DNA of 64,000 bases, taken from positions 868,001 through 932,000 of the forward strand of contig NC_009840.1 in NCBI RefSeq assembly GCF_000018065.1, read 5' to 3'. The stretch's first letter is position 1. Each line of letters starts with the position of its first letter. This document shows positions 53,828 to 62,156 of this stretch, one piece after another. Under the pieces are notes generated by a model. That model saw only the letters and a program-made list of their open reading frames with translations, was not told the origin of the DNA and searched no databases. The position numbers and the translations under genes were made by a program. Origin of the DNA: Prochlorococcus marinus str. MIT 9215 (GTDB lineage: Bacteria > Cyanobacteriota > Cyanobacteriia > PCC-6307 > Cyanobiaceae).

Positions 53828-56800
53828 ATGAGTTTAAATACTTTAGTCAATTATATTTCGAACTCACAAATTACTTCTGAATTAACAAAAAGAATTTCAA
53901 AAAATAATGAATTAAATGTTATTGGTTCAAGTAGATATGCAAAATCAATAATCATAGCAAGCATCGCAAAAAAAGAGGAAAAAAATATATTATTAATCTG
54001 TCCTAATGTAGAAATTGCTTACAAATGGATAGGTTATTTTGAAAGTATAAATGATAAAGCAGTTTTATATTATCCTCCAACAGAACATTTACCATACGCA
54101 TCAATTAATAAATCCAAGGAAATCGAATTTAGTCAGCTTACAGTTTTATCCAAATTAATAAAAAAAAAGAAAAATGAACTTAATATAATTATATCAACGG
54201 AGAGATCATTACAACCTCATCTAATAAATAAAAACTTATTAATTGAAAACAAGTTAGATTTGCAAAAAGGGGTTCGAATCGAGATTCAAGAATTAGCAAA
54301 TAAACTTACTATGCTGGGTTATAAAAAGGATAATGTAACTTCAACAGAAGGATTCTGGAGTAGAAGAGGGGAAATAATAGATATCTATCCTGTCAATAAT
54401 GAGTTTCCTGTAAGATTAGAATTTTTTGATAATATAATTGAGAAAATAAGAGAATATGATCCTCATACACAGAAAACATTAGAAAGTATCAATAATATTG
54501 AAATAATACAGGCTGGAGTTGATTTGCTAATAAGAGAAAAGTTAAATAATTTATCTAAGAACAGTTTTTTTAATTCAGAAGATATTAATAAAAATAATCT
54601 TGATCGTTATTTAGGAATAATTGAAAAAAAACCCTCAAATATAATAGATTTTTTAAATAAGGAAACAATTCTTGTAATTGATGAATTAGAAGATTGTAAA
54701 AAATTTGCAAATAATTGGTTTCTAGATTCAGAAAGTAATTTTGATAATTGTGCGTATGAATTAAATGAGAACCTTAAAAATAATTACATTAAGTTAGAGG
54801 CCAAACCAAATTTGCATTTAAAGTTTGACGATATATTAAATTCACTAGGAAATTTTAATTTAATAAAATTTTATGAATTTGAATCTAAAGTCAATATTGA
54901 TAATAGGTTTTTGTTAAACGATAAAAGATTAAATTCATACTCTAAAAATATAGGAAAATTATCCAATGATATAAATAAAAATATAAAAAATAATGAAAAA
55001 GTATGGATATTATCAGCACAGCCATTGAGAACTAGGACTTTACTTTTTGAGCACGAATGTAATACAAACTTCTTAAATAACTCTAATGATATTGATGAAG
55101 CATTTAAGTCAATTAGTAATTCAACTCCTTTAATTTTGAAAAACAAGAATAATTATGAAATCGAAGGCTTTTATCTTCCGATATGGAAAGTTGTCCTAAT
55201 AACAGATAAAGAATTATTTTCACAACAATCTCTCTTTAATAATGTATTCATAAGAAGAAAACAAAGAAGTGTCAATTCAAATATAAATGTAAATAAGATT
55301 AGTCCCGGTGATTTTATAGTTCATAAAAATCATGGAATAGGAAAATTTTTAAAAATAGAAAAAATAAATATAACTGGTGATTCAAGGGATTATTTAGTTA
55401 TTCAGTATCAGGATGGGAAGATAAGTGTTGCTGCTGATCAACTTGGTAGTGTTAATAGATATAGATCAAGCGGAAAAATAAAGCCAAAAATAAATAAATT
55501 AGGAGGGACAGAATGGGAAAGAATAAAAGATAAAAATAAGAAACAAATCAAAAAAGTTGCTGTCGATATTTTAAAACTTTATGCTAAGAGAGAAAAATTA
55601 AAGGGGTACATTTACCCAGAAGATGGTCCTTGGCAAGATGAATTAGAGGAATCATTCCCTTATCAACCAACACCTGATCAAATTACTGCTGTAGAAGAAA
55701 TAAAATCTGATATGGAAAGCGATAAGCCAATGGATAGGCTAGTTTGTGGAGATGTAGGATTTGGTAAAACAGAAGTTGCTGTTCGGGCTATTTTTAAGGC
55801 TATTACATCAGGCAAACAGGTAATATTACTAGCACCTACAACAATCCTGGCTCAGCAACATTGGAGAACAATAAATAATAGATTTTCACCTTACCCAATA
55901 AAAGTATCATTACTCAATAGATTTAAAACCGTTAATGAAAGAAAGGAAATCTATGCAGGTTTGAAAAATAACAAAATTGATTTAGTTGTAGCAACCCACC
56001 AAATTTTAGGAAAAGAAATAGAAATTAAAAACTTAGGACTACTTGTTATTGATGAAGAACAAAGATTTGGAGTAAGGCAAAAGGAGAAAATTAAAAAAAT
56101 CAAAACAAACATAGACGTTTTAACTCTCTCGGCAACTCCAATTCCTAGAACTCTTTATATGAGCTTATCTGGACTAAGACAAATGAGCTTACTAAATACT
56201 CCTCCTCCATCAAGAAGATCAATAAAAACATATTTATCTGAAATAGATATGGATGTTATAAGAACTGCGATTAATCAAGAACTTGACAGGGGGGGGCAAA
56301 TTTTTTATGTTCTTCCAAGAATTTCTGATATTGATCAAGCTGTAAACAAATTAAAAATTATGTTTCCCAGCTTAAAATTTATTGTTGCTCATGGGCAAAT
56401 GAACGAAACAGATCTTGAAAATGCAATGATTGCTTTTAATAATGGAGAAGTAGATCTAATGATATGCACAACGATAATTGAAAGTGGATTAGACATCCCT
56501 AAAGTAAATACAATTATTATTGAAGATTCCCATAAATTTGGTCTTTCACAACTTTATCAACTTAGAGGAAGAGTTGGTAGAAGCGGTGTACAAGCACATG
56601 CTTGGTTATTTTATCCAAATATAAATAAAATTAATGACGCTGCAAAACAAAGATTGAAGGCGATAAAAGATTTTTCAGAACTAGGAAGTGGATACCAACT
56701 TGCAATGAAAGATATGGAAATAAGAGGTGTTGGTAGTTTACTAGGAGAAGAACAAAGTGGAAAGGTTAATGCTATTGGATATGATTTATATATAGAAATG

Positions 56801-57337
56801 CTCCATGAGGCTATTTCAGAAATCAGTGGGCAGGAAATACCTGAAGTTAACGACACCCAAATTGATCTGCCAATAAATGCATTTATCCCTGCAACATGGA
56901 TATTAAATAGAGAGGAGAAGCTTGAGGCTTACAAATCTGCTACTGAATGTTCAAATAATGATGAATTAACTGAATTAGCAACAGACTGGGTAAATAGATA
57001 TGGAAATTTACCAAAACCTGTTGAGTCCTTAATCATGATAATGAGACTAAAATTACTAGCTAAAAAATGTGGTTTTAATAAGATCAAGCTAAAAAAGCCA
57101 AACATCGTGATAGAGACAAAATTAAAAAATTCTACTTTTAAAATTCTTAAAAATTCCTTGGCAAGTAGTGTTCAAAATAAATTTAATTTTAATGAAGGCG
57201 AACAATTTTCAATCATCACTATAAGGGGTTTAGGTGCAACTGAAATTCAAAATCAAATTGATCAACTAATGTTGTGGTTCGGCTCTTTTGAAAAAGAAAT
57301 AAAGAATTTCGATAAAGAACTTCTTAAAAAAGGATAA
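53828..57337 (+). CDS. mfd: Transcription-repair coupling factor Mfd
   Basis: Mfd removes stalled RNA polymerase and recruits UvrA to DNA damage. The 1169 residues are full length. The N-terminal UvrB-like part ends near residue 480. The RNA polymerase-interacting domain has GDFIVHKNHGIGKFLKIEKI. The helicase has Walker A CGDVGFGKTEVAVRA, LLVIDEEQRFGVRQKEKIK, SATPIPRTLYMSLSGLR and the translocation region QLRGRVGRSG. It shares the excision repair function with uvrC (10612). Confidence 0.97.
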   Translation: MSLNTLVNYISNSQITSELTKRISKNNELNVIGSSRYAKSIIIASIAKKEEKNILLICPNVEIAYKWIGYFESINDKAVLYYPPTEHLPYASINKSKEIEFSQLTVLSKLIKKKKNELNIIISTERSLQPHLINKNLLIENKLDLQKGVRIEIQELANKLTMLGYKKDNVTSTEGFWSRRGEIIDIYPVNNEFPVRLEFFDNIIEKIREYDPHTQKTLESINNIEIIQAGVDLLIREKLNNLSKNSFFNSEDINKNNLDRYLGIIEKKPSNIIDFLNKETILVIDELEDCKKFANNWFLDSESNFDNCAYELNENLKNNYIKLEAKPNLHLKFDDILNSLGNFNLIKFYEFESKVNIDNRFLLNDKRLNSYSKNIGKLSNDINKNIKNNEKVWILSAQPLRTRTLLFEHECNTNFLNNSNDIDEAFKSISNSTPLILKNKNNYEIEGFYLPIWKVVLITDKELFSQQSLFNNVFIRRKQRSVNSNINVNKISPGDFIVHKNHGIGKFLKIEKINITGDSRDYLVIQYQDGKISVAADQLGSVNRYRSSGKIKPKINKLGGTEWERIKDKNKKQIKKVAVDILKLYAKREKLKGYIYPEDGPWQDELEESFPYQPTPDQITAVEEIKSDMESDKPMDRLVCGDVGFGKTEVAVRAIFKAITSGKQVILLAPTTILAQQHWRTINNRFSPYPIKVSLLNRFKTVNERKEIYAGLKNNKIDLVVATHQILGKEIEIKNLGLLVIDEEQRFGVRQKEKIKKIKTNIDVLTLSATPIPRTLYMSLSGLRQMSLLNTPPPSRRSIKTYLSEIDMDVIRTAINQELDRGGQIFYVLPRISDIDQAVNKLKIMFPSLKFIVAHGQMNETDLENAMIAFNNGEVDLMICTTIIESGLDIPKVNTIIIEDSHKFGLSQLYQLRGRVGRSGVQAHAWLFYPNINKINDAAKQRLKAIKDFSELGSGYQLAMKDMEIRGVGSLLGEEQSGKVNAIGYDLYIEMLHEAISEISGQEIPEVNDTQIDLPINAFIPATWILNREEKLEAYKSATECSNNDELTELATDWVNRYGNLPKPVESLIMIMRLKLLAKKCGFNKIKLKKPNIVIETKLKNSTFKILKNSLASSVQNKFNFNEGEQFSIITIRGLGATEIQNQIDQLMLWFGSFEKEIKNFDKELLKKG

Positions 57338-57409
57338 ATTATTAAATAATTATTTAAAATCCGCGAATCAGTTTGATTTCGGTTAGGTTTATAAAAATTT
57401 ATTTTTTTT

Positions 57410-57571
57410 ATGGGTGAATATATTGACGCCGGAATGCAAACTTCCATTTTACCCTTATCAATCATTCTTTCATCAATTGTACTTGGCATATTTGCATTAT
57501 TTGGAGAAGAAACAGAAAATGATGATGATGATTCTGATTCAGGAAGTGGTGGCCTAATGCAACCTATTTAA
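57410..57571 (+). CDS. Small single-span membrane protein with acidic tail
   Basis: A 53-codon frame starting MGEYIDAGMQTSILPLSIIL. Its one membrane helix (ILPLSIILSSIVLGIFALF) is followed by a very acidic tail (EETENDDDDSDSGSGG) ending in LMQPI. It follows mfd by 72 bp and ends against the convergent 122-residue gene. The layout resembles small thylakoid peptides, but I cannot name it. Confidence 0.6.
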   Translation: MGEYIDAGMQTSILPLSIILSSIVLGIFALFGEETENDDDDSDSGSGGLMQPI

Positions 57572-57572
57572 A

Positions 57573-57941
57573 TTATTTATAAATAATTTGTTTTGACTTT
57601 CTCTTCGAGACTCTAAATAACCTATAAAAAGAACCTATCATTAAAATAAGAGCAGTAAAATAAGAGGCAATAATAAAAATCACCAAAAATATTTCATAGA
57701 GATATGAAAAAAGATCAATTAATAACAAGAAAGATTTATTAAATGTCGAAGGCAAATTTTGTATTAGCAAATTTTTATTAGGAATTAAATAATTTATATA
57801 AACTAATAAAACACTCAAAATAAACAAAAAGAAAGATTCGGTAAATAATCTTCTTTTAGATTTTCTTCTTAAATTTAATTTTTTTTTAAAAATATATTTA
57901 TCAGATTTAATATTCAAATTTGGGAAATTTAAATCTGCCAT
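57573..57941 (-). CDS. Two-span membrane protein of unknown function
   Basis: A 122-residue protein with a basic N-terminal stretch (KLNLRRKSKRRLF) and two membrane segments (FFLFILSVLLVYINYLI and LYEIFLVIFIIASYFTALIL), then RLFRVSKRKSKQ. Clusters of positive charge on both ends suggest both termini face the cytosol. It is the last gene of the minus-strand cluster that begins at dapB. No family recognised. Confidence 0.6.
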   Translation of the reverse strand: MADLNFPNLNIKSDKYIFKKKLNLRRKSKRRLFTESFFLFILSVLLVYINYLIPNKNLLIQNLPSTFNKSFLLLIDLFSYLYEIFLVIFIIASYFTALILMIGSFYRLFRVSKRKSKQIIYK

Positions 57942-58029
57942 AAATTAAATCTCAAAGAATAAATTTGAACAACTCTAAAAAGAAATTAACCTATAGTATC
58001 GTGTTTGCATTTAAGATGCTAATTGTTTT

Positions 58030-58617
58030 TTATTCAGTATTTATTAGTTCTTTTTTTTCTATATTTTCAAAAGGATTATAAAAATAAATAAAAGAGGAAG
58101 AGAATAGAATCAATGAGAAAATTGCAATAAAAGGTGGAATAAAGAAATTTAAAAATTTAACTTTTTTATTTATCCCATATCTTAATTTTTTAGGAAAGTT
58201 ATTAGGTACATAAGTTTTTTTTATTCTTACTTTTGGCGATTCATTTAACTGATCAAAACAATTTATGGTATCTGAAAGTAATGAATTACCAATCTTTAAA
58301 ATTAAAGGCTTTACATTTGGTTTAGAGCTCTTGAAAATAATATTATGTATGTGAAGATTTTCAGCTTTTATATCAATTAATTTAGACTCAAATAATGGAA
58401 TTTCGTTATTTATTAAAAGATTTGAATAAATATAAAAAGCATTCATAATAGGTCCCAAATGCTCAATTTTACCTTCAATAAGTGGTTTATCAATTATGGT
58501 TAATTTCCATTGAGAAATTATAGATATTTGATCTTTATTTTCATTATTAGAATAATCTGGCAATCCGATTATTTCGAGACTTACTGAAGATTGATGAAAC
58601 GACAATTTATTTTGCAT
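58030..58617 (-). CDS. DUF4335 family protein
   Basis: A 195-residue protein with one C-terminal membrane segment (FLNFFIPPFIAIFSLILFSS). I assign DUF4335 from the N-terminus LSFHQSSVSLEIIGL and IEHLGPIMNAFYIYSNLL, and from its position directly after a DUF3038 gene, a common pair in cyanobacteria. The family is of unknown function. It is separated from that gene by 4 bp. The match is moderate because the sequence is divergent. Confidence 0.6.
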   Translation of the reverse strand: MQNKLSFHQSSVSLEIIGLPDYSNNENKDQISIISQWKLTIIDKPLIEGKIEHLGPIMNAFYIYSNLLINNEIPLFESKLIDIKAENLHIHNIIFKSSKPNVKPLILKIGNSLLSDTINCFDQLNESPKVRIKKTYVPNNFPKKLRYGINKKVKFLNFFIPPFIAIFSLILFSSSFIYFYNPFENIEKKELINTE

Positions 58618-58621
58618 TATA

Positions 58622-59146
58622 TTAAAAATCGTATAAAAAATTCTTCAACTTTTGATAACCCTGATTTGAGATGCAAAAGGATAAAGTAAGCAAAGATTTT
58701 ATGATAATTTCTTCATTTTCAGCTTGATTTAAAAGCTTTTTCACTCTTATACTATCCAAATTAAATCTCTCTTTAATCAACTCAATAAATCTTATATTAA
58801 AATCATTCCAAATAACTGAATTCACTTCAAGATCTTCTTTAGATTTAAGTATCTCTCTGATGTAAGGATATAAATATTTAGACATTTCAACTGAAATCCT
58901 AATTAAGGCATCAAATTCGTAATGTTTAATATTGTTTCCGACATAAGATTTTCTCAATGGATTATTATTTCGTAATTTCCAAATAGTTACTTTATTTGGT
59001 AGAACATTATTTAAATTAAGCTTATTTGATAAGCTATAAAAAGACTGAATGCCATTTAAGTCAATAGTTTCTAGTATTAATAATAATAAGTCAAGCTTCT
59101 CTATAGATTTTCTTGATACCTGATTTCCTCTAGTTAAAACTTTAAT
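58622..59146 (-). CDS. DUF3038 family protein, start unclear
   Basis: DUF3038 homology begins well before the first standard start (TTG at 58957). The upstream frame has KSIEKLDLLLLILETIDLNG-like and IWKLRNNNPLRKS blocks, and the latter matches the family RR-x-NPLRR motif. The frame is open up to 59170 but contains no ATG, GTG or TTG before 58957. I place the end at an ATT codon at 59144-59146 as a guess. TATAAT at 59170-59175 may be its promoter. A frameshift near 59150 is the other option. The function is unknown. Confidence 0.55.
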   Translation of the reverse strand: MKVLTRGNQVSRKSIEKLDLLLLILETIDLNGIQSFYSLSNKLNLNNVLPNKVTIWKLRNNNPLRKSYVGNNIKHYEFDALIRISVEMSKYLYPYIREILKSKEDLEVNSVIWNDFNIRFIELIKERFNLDSIRVKKLLNQAENEEIIIKSLLTLSFCISNQGYQKLKNFLYDF

Positions 59147-59184
59147 TGTTCTTATTAAGATATTTGCTAATTATAACAGAATTA

Positions 59185-59382
59185 TTAATCCATTTTTTGA
59201 AATAAAAATGAATATAACTTATCCAGTTCTTCAATAGTTAGCATTCCATAACTCCATAATAATATTGGTAAAGGAGTGTTATTTTTTATCGATAATTTTA
59301 TACCAAGTTCAATAGAAGATTCATCTAAACCTATTACATTAATTAAATAAATTATTATTTCTCTAGATACATAATTATTCAT
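59185..59382 (-). CDS. DUF2949 family protein
   Basis: A 65-residue soluble protein, recognised as DUF2949 from LPILLWSYGMLTIEELDKLY near the C-terminus. This small family occurs only in cyanobacteria and has no assigned function. It starts MNNYVSREIIIYLIN, with an all-helical pattern. It lies between the UbiH-like gene (5 bp upstream) and the DUF3038 gene in the same minus-strand cluster. Confidence 0.7.
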   Translation of the reverse strand: MNNYVSREIIIYLINVIGLDESSIELGIKLSIKNNTPLPILLWSYGMLTIEELDKLYSFLFQKMD

Positions 59383-59387
59383 GAGTT

Positions 59388-60542
59388 TTATTTAATACTT
59401 GAGTAAATTAGAGATTTAGTCATTTGATTGAGAACTAATTTTCTTAGAAAAAGAAAATTATTTAAAAGTAAAAATGAAAATTTCCTTATTGGAAATAAAA
59501 GAAGGTTTCTATTAGCAAAAATTGATATCAATGAGTTAGTTATGAAAATAGTAACGATAATATCTAAAATTCTGCTTGAAACATATTTAAATTTAAATAA
59601 AATCAATGGCATTTTAGTAATAGCATTATTTTCATTAAAAATATCAAAAATAGTATTAACATCTCTCCAGCAACTATTAAGACCTTGTCCACCAACAGGA
59701 TGAAAAGTATGAAATGCATCTCCCACAAAAACTAATTTTTTAAAATTTAAAAGTGGTAAATTTAACGATAACGAAACAGGAAAAATATTAGATTCACCAA
59801 TTATTTGATCCAACTTAAATTCATCCGGCAGGATAGTTGATAAATTATCCATTAAAAAATTCTTATCAGAATTTAACCTTTCAATAGCCTTTAATGTACT
59901 GGAAGTCCAAATTACTTGATATAAGTTTTTTTCTAAAGGTAATAATGCAAGTGGACCTTCTTTTCTAAAAATTTCATAAGCACGCTTTTCACAATGACCT
60001 CTAAGAGAAACTTTAAAAGTTAAACAGGACTGGCGATAAGATTTTTTTATATCTAAAAAATCATACAATTTTTTATCAAGTGAGTTTGCACCTGTAGAAA
60101 GGAATTGATAATCAAATAATATTTTTTTACGTAACAATCTCTGTGGTGTCATAAAAAAAATATTTTTATAATTATCAATCTCCTGAAAAAATACATTCAT
60201 AAGATCCGAATGTTTAACCACCCAACCAATATTTTCAGCAGAACTTATGTCATCATCTAAGTCAGAAGTTGATAAGTTGGTGAAAGAAGAAGTTTCGCTA
60301 TCTGAGATTGAAAGGGTATCAAATCCAAATAAAAAAGGTTCTAATTTTCCCCAAATTCTGAATTTAGATAGGATTTTTTTTGTTGAGTGAGTAATTGCGT
60401 AAGTTTTATCTTTATCAATTAATCTATCTTTTGTTAATAAATCAGTTAAAAAAATATTACAATCAAATTTTGAAAGTGCAATTGAAAGCAACAAACCTGT
60501 GGGACCCGATCCAATAATTTTAAAATTGAACTTATTTTTCAT
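59388..60542 (-). CDS. UbiH/COQ6-like FAD-dependent hydroxylase
   Basis: A 384-residue flavoprotein of the UbiH/Coq6 aromatic hydroxylase group. The FAD-binding site is KIIGSGPTGLLLSIALSKF at the N-terminus, and VGDAFHTFHPVGGQGLN near residue 275 is the second FAD motif (GDAAH-x-x-x-P type). The middle (LLPLEKNLYQVIWTSS) is a family block. In cyanobacteria such enzymes may act in quinone synthesis; the substrate here is unknown. It is followed by DUF2949 after 5 bp. Confidence 0.85.
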   Translation of the reverse strand: MKNKFNFKIIGSGPTGLLLSIALSKFDCNIFLTDLLTKDRLIDKDKTYAITHSTKKILSKFRIWGKLEPFLFGFDTLSISDSETSSFTNLSTSDLDDDISSAENIGWVVKHSDLMNVFFQEIDNYKNIFFMTPQRLLRKKILFDYQFLSTGANSLDKKLYDFLDIKKSYRQSCLTFKVSLRGHCEKRAYEIFRKEGPLALLPLEKNLYQVIWTSSTLKAIERLNSDKNFLMDNLSTILPDEFKLDQIIGESNIFPVSLSLNLPLLNFKKLVFVGDAFHTFHPVGGQGLNSCWRDVNTIFDIFNENNAITKMPLILFKFKYVSSRILDIIVTIFITNSLISIFANRNLLLFPIRKFSFLLLNNFLFLRKLVLNQMTKSLIYSSIK

Positions 60543-60561
60543 CAGATAATATAAATAGCAA

Positions 60562-61203
60562 CTATCTATTCAAATAAATATAACAAATTTCCTCAAATGC
60601 TGGTCTTAATAAATAAGGGTATTCACCAACCCATAAATTAATTTCAGGAAGCCAAGCATCGGTCAAATAAAAATCTCTGTCAAAATTACGGTTATCAGAT
60701 GTTATTAAACATCTAATACTAGAACCCACTCTAATTTGACTGTGCTTATTTTCCATGGGAAAACTTAACTTTTCCAGATAACCATCTTCATCTTCTAATT
60801 CAAGTACTAACCAAGTTCTTTTATTTTCGACAACTTCTAATCGACCTTGCCTATTAGATTGTTCTCTTGAACTTTCAATCTTTTCTGTTTTATAGATATC
60901 TGATACATAGCCATCAAATATAGAAAAAAATTTATATTTTCTAAATTTCAAATTTTTTCTACTTGATTCAAGAATTGGGCCCCAGATGATATACAAAAAG
61001 AAAGCGACACAAAGCAATAACCAGAAATTATTTGTTTGATCTCCTGTCGAACTAATGATTAATGAGATAAATCCACCGATTGAAGAAACTATTACTCTTT
61101 GAAGAATTTTTCTTGGATTACCCAAAGTATACTTAAATTGACTTCCGGTACCCACCGCTGGAATAAGTTTTGAAATTTGATTTGAATTAATTGGAATGAG
61201 CAT
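60562..61203 (-). CDS. Conserved phototroph membrane protein of unknown function
   Basis: A 213-residue protein with two membrane segments (VIVSSIGGFISLIIS, then NFWLLLCVAFFLYIIWGPIL) and then a soluble domain with TWLVLELEDEDGYLEKLSFP and DAWLPEINLWVGEYPYL. It is likely conserved in cyanobacteria and plastid-bearing organisms (sometimes misannotated as a phosphate transporter permease), but I see no transporter features. It is followed by the UbiH-like gene, so it may work in the same process. Confidence 0.6.
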   Translation of the reverse strand: MLIPINSNQISKLIPAVGTGSQFKYTLGNPRKILQRVIVSSIGGFISLIISSTGDQTNNFWLLLCVAFFLYIIWGPILESSRKNLKFRKYKFFSIFDGYVSDIYKTEKIESSREQSNRQGRLEVVENKRTWLVLELEDEDGYLEKLSFPMENKHSQIRVGSSIRCLITSDNRNFDRDFYLTDAWLPEINLWVGEYPYLLRPAFEEICYIYLNR

Positions 61204-61204
61204 T

Positions 61205-62053
61205 TTAAAAAATCAATTTTTCAAGTCCGTAAACTAAAGTTTCATAATTACCTATTTTTTTAATAGCCTGTAAAACACCCGGCATATAAGCCTTTCGATC
61301 GATAGTGTCATGCTTAATTGTATAAGTTTCACCAGGAGACCCCATAATTACTAACTGATGAGCTAACAATCCTGGTAATCGTACTGAATGTATATTAATT
61401 CCTGAATCTCTGACTCCTCCACGCACACCTTTCAATGATTCAGACTCTTTCACTAAACTCTGATTAAATTTCTTTGGATATTCTTCAATCATTTCTGCAG
61501 TTTTTATACAAGTCCCACTAGGAGAATCAGCTTTTTGATTATGATGCATCTCAATCAATTCAATATTGTCATAAAACCTTGCGGCTACAGATGCTGCCTG
61601 CTGAAGAAGAACCATTCCTACTGAAAAATTAGGAATTATTGCACAACCAACAGATGCCTTCTGAGCAAAAACAGACAAATCTTTTATTTGCGAAGGAGAA
61701 AGTCCTGTAGTTCCGACCACTGGTGAAATACCGTATGCAATAGCTGATCTGGTATTTTCATACACAGAATCGGGATGAGTAAAATCAACTAGGACAGGTT
61801 TGATTATTTCATTTCTATAATTTTGACTAACAGAACATAAAGTTCCTTCAAAATCGGTAGAAACCAAAATATCACAATTATTTACTTTCAATAATTCAGA
61901 AATATTTGAGCCATTGTTCTTTTCATTTATGTCAATTGCTGCAACAAGTTCACAATCTGTAGAATTTAATACTGTATTCACAACTTCGCTACCCATTCTG
62001 CCTAAAGCGCCGGATACTAGTACTGGAATAGGTTTTTGAGAATTTTCAATCAT
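61205..62053 (-). CDS. dapB: 4-hydroxy-tetrahydrodipicolinate reductase
   Basis: DapB reduces 4-hydroxy-tetrahydrodipicolinate in lysine and diaminopimelate synthesis. The 282 residues are typical. The Rossmann motif is [22 protein letters not shown] and [11 protein letters not shown] follow, and [15 protein letters not shown] carries the catalytic His pair and Lys. It is the first gene of the minus-strand cluster and divergent from chlH. Together with dapF (5684) it serves the same pathway. Confidence 0.97.
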   Translation of the reverse strand: MIENSQKPIPVLVSGALGRMGSEVVNTVLNSTDCELVAAIDINEKNNGSNISELLKVNNCDILVSTDFEGTLCSVSQNYRNEIIKPVLVDFTHPDSVYENTRSAIAYGISPVVGTTGLSPSQIKDLSVFAQKASVGCAIIPNFSVGMVLLQQAASVAARFYDNIELIEMHHNQKADSPSGTCIKTAEMIEEYPKKFNQSLVKESESLKGVRGGVRDSGINIHSVRLPGLLAHQLVIMGSPGETYTIKHDTIDRKAYMPGVLQAIKKIGNYETLVYGLEKLIF

Positions 62054-62156
62054 TTTTGTAAAAAAATTTTTTTTAAAGGTTGTTACACGCTATTTATATT
62101 GCACACAATAACGTCTTTTCATTCGTAGGCTGGATAGAAATACTTAAATAAAATCA

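Noticed and set aside
54270-54290. GGTTCGAATC, resembling a tRNA T-loop
   Set aside because: It lies inside the mfd coding frame and no acceptor or anticodon arm can be paired around it.
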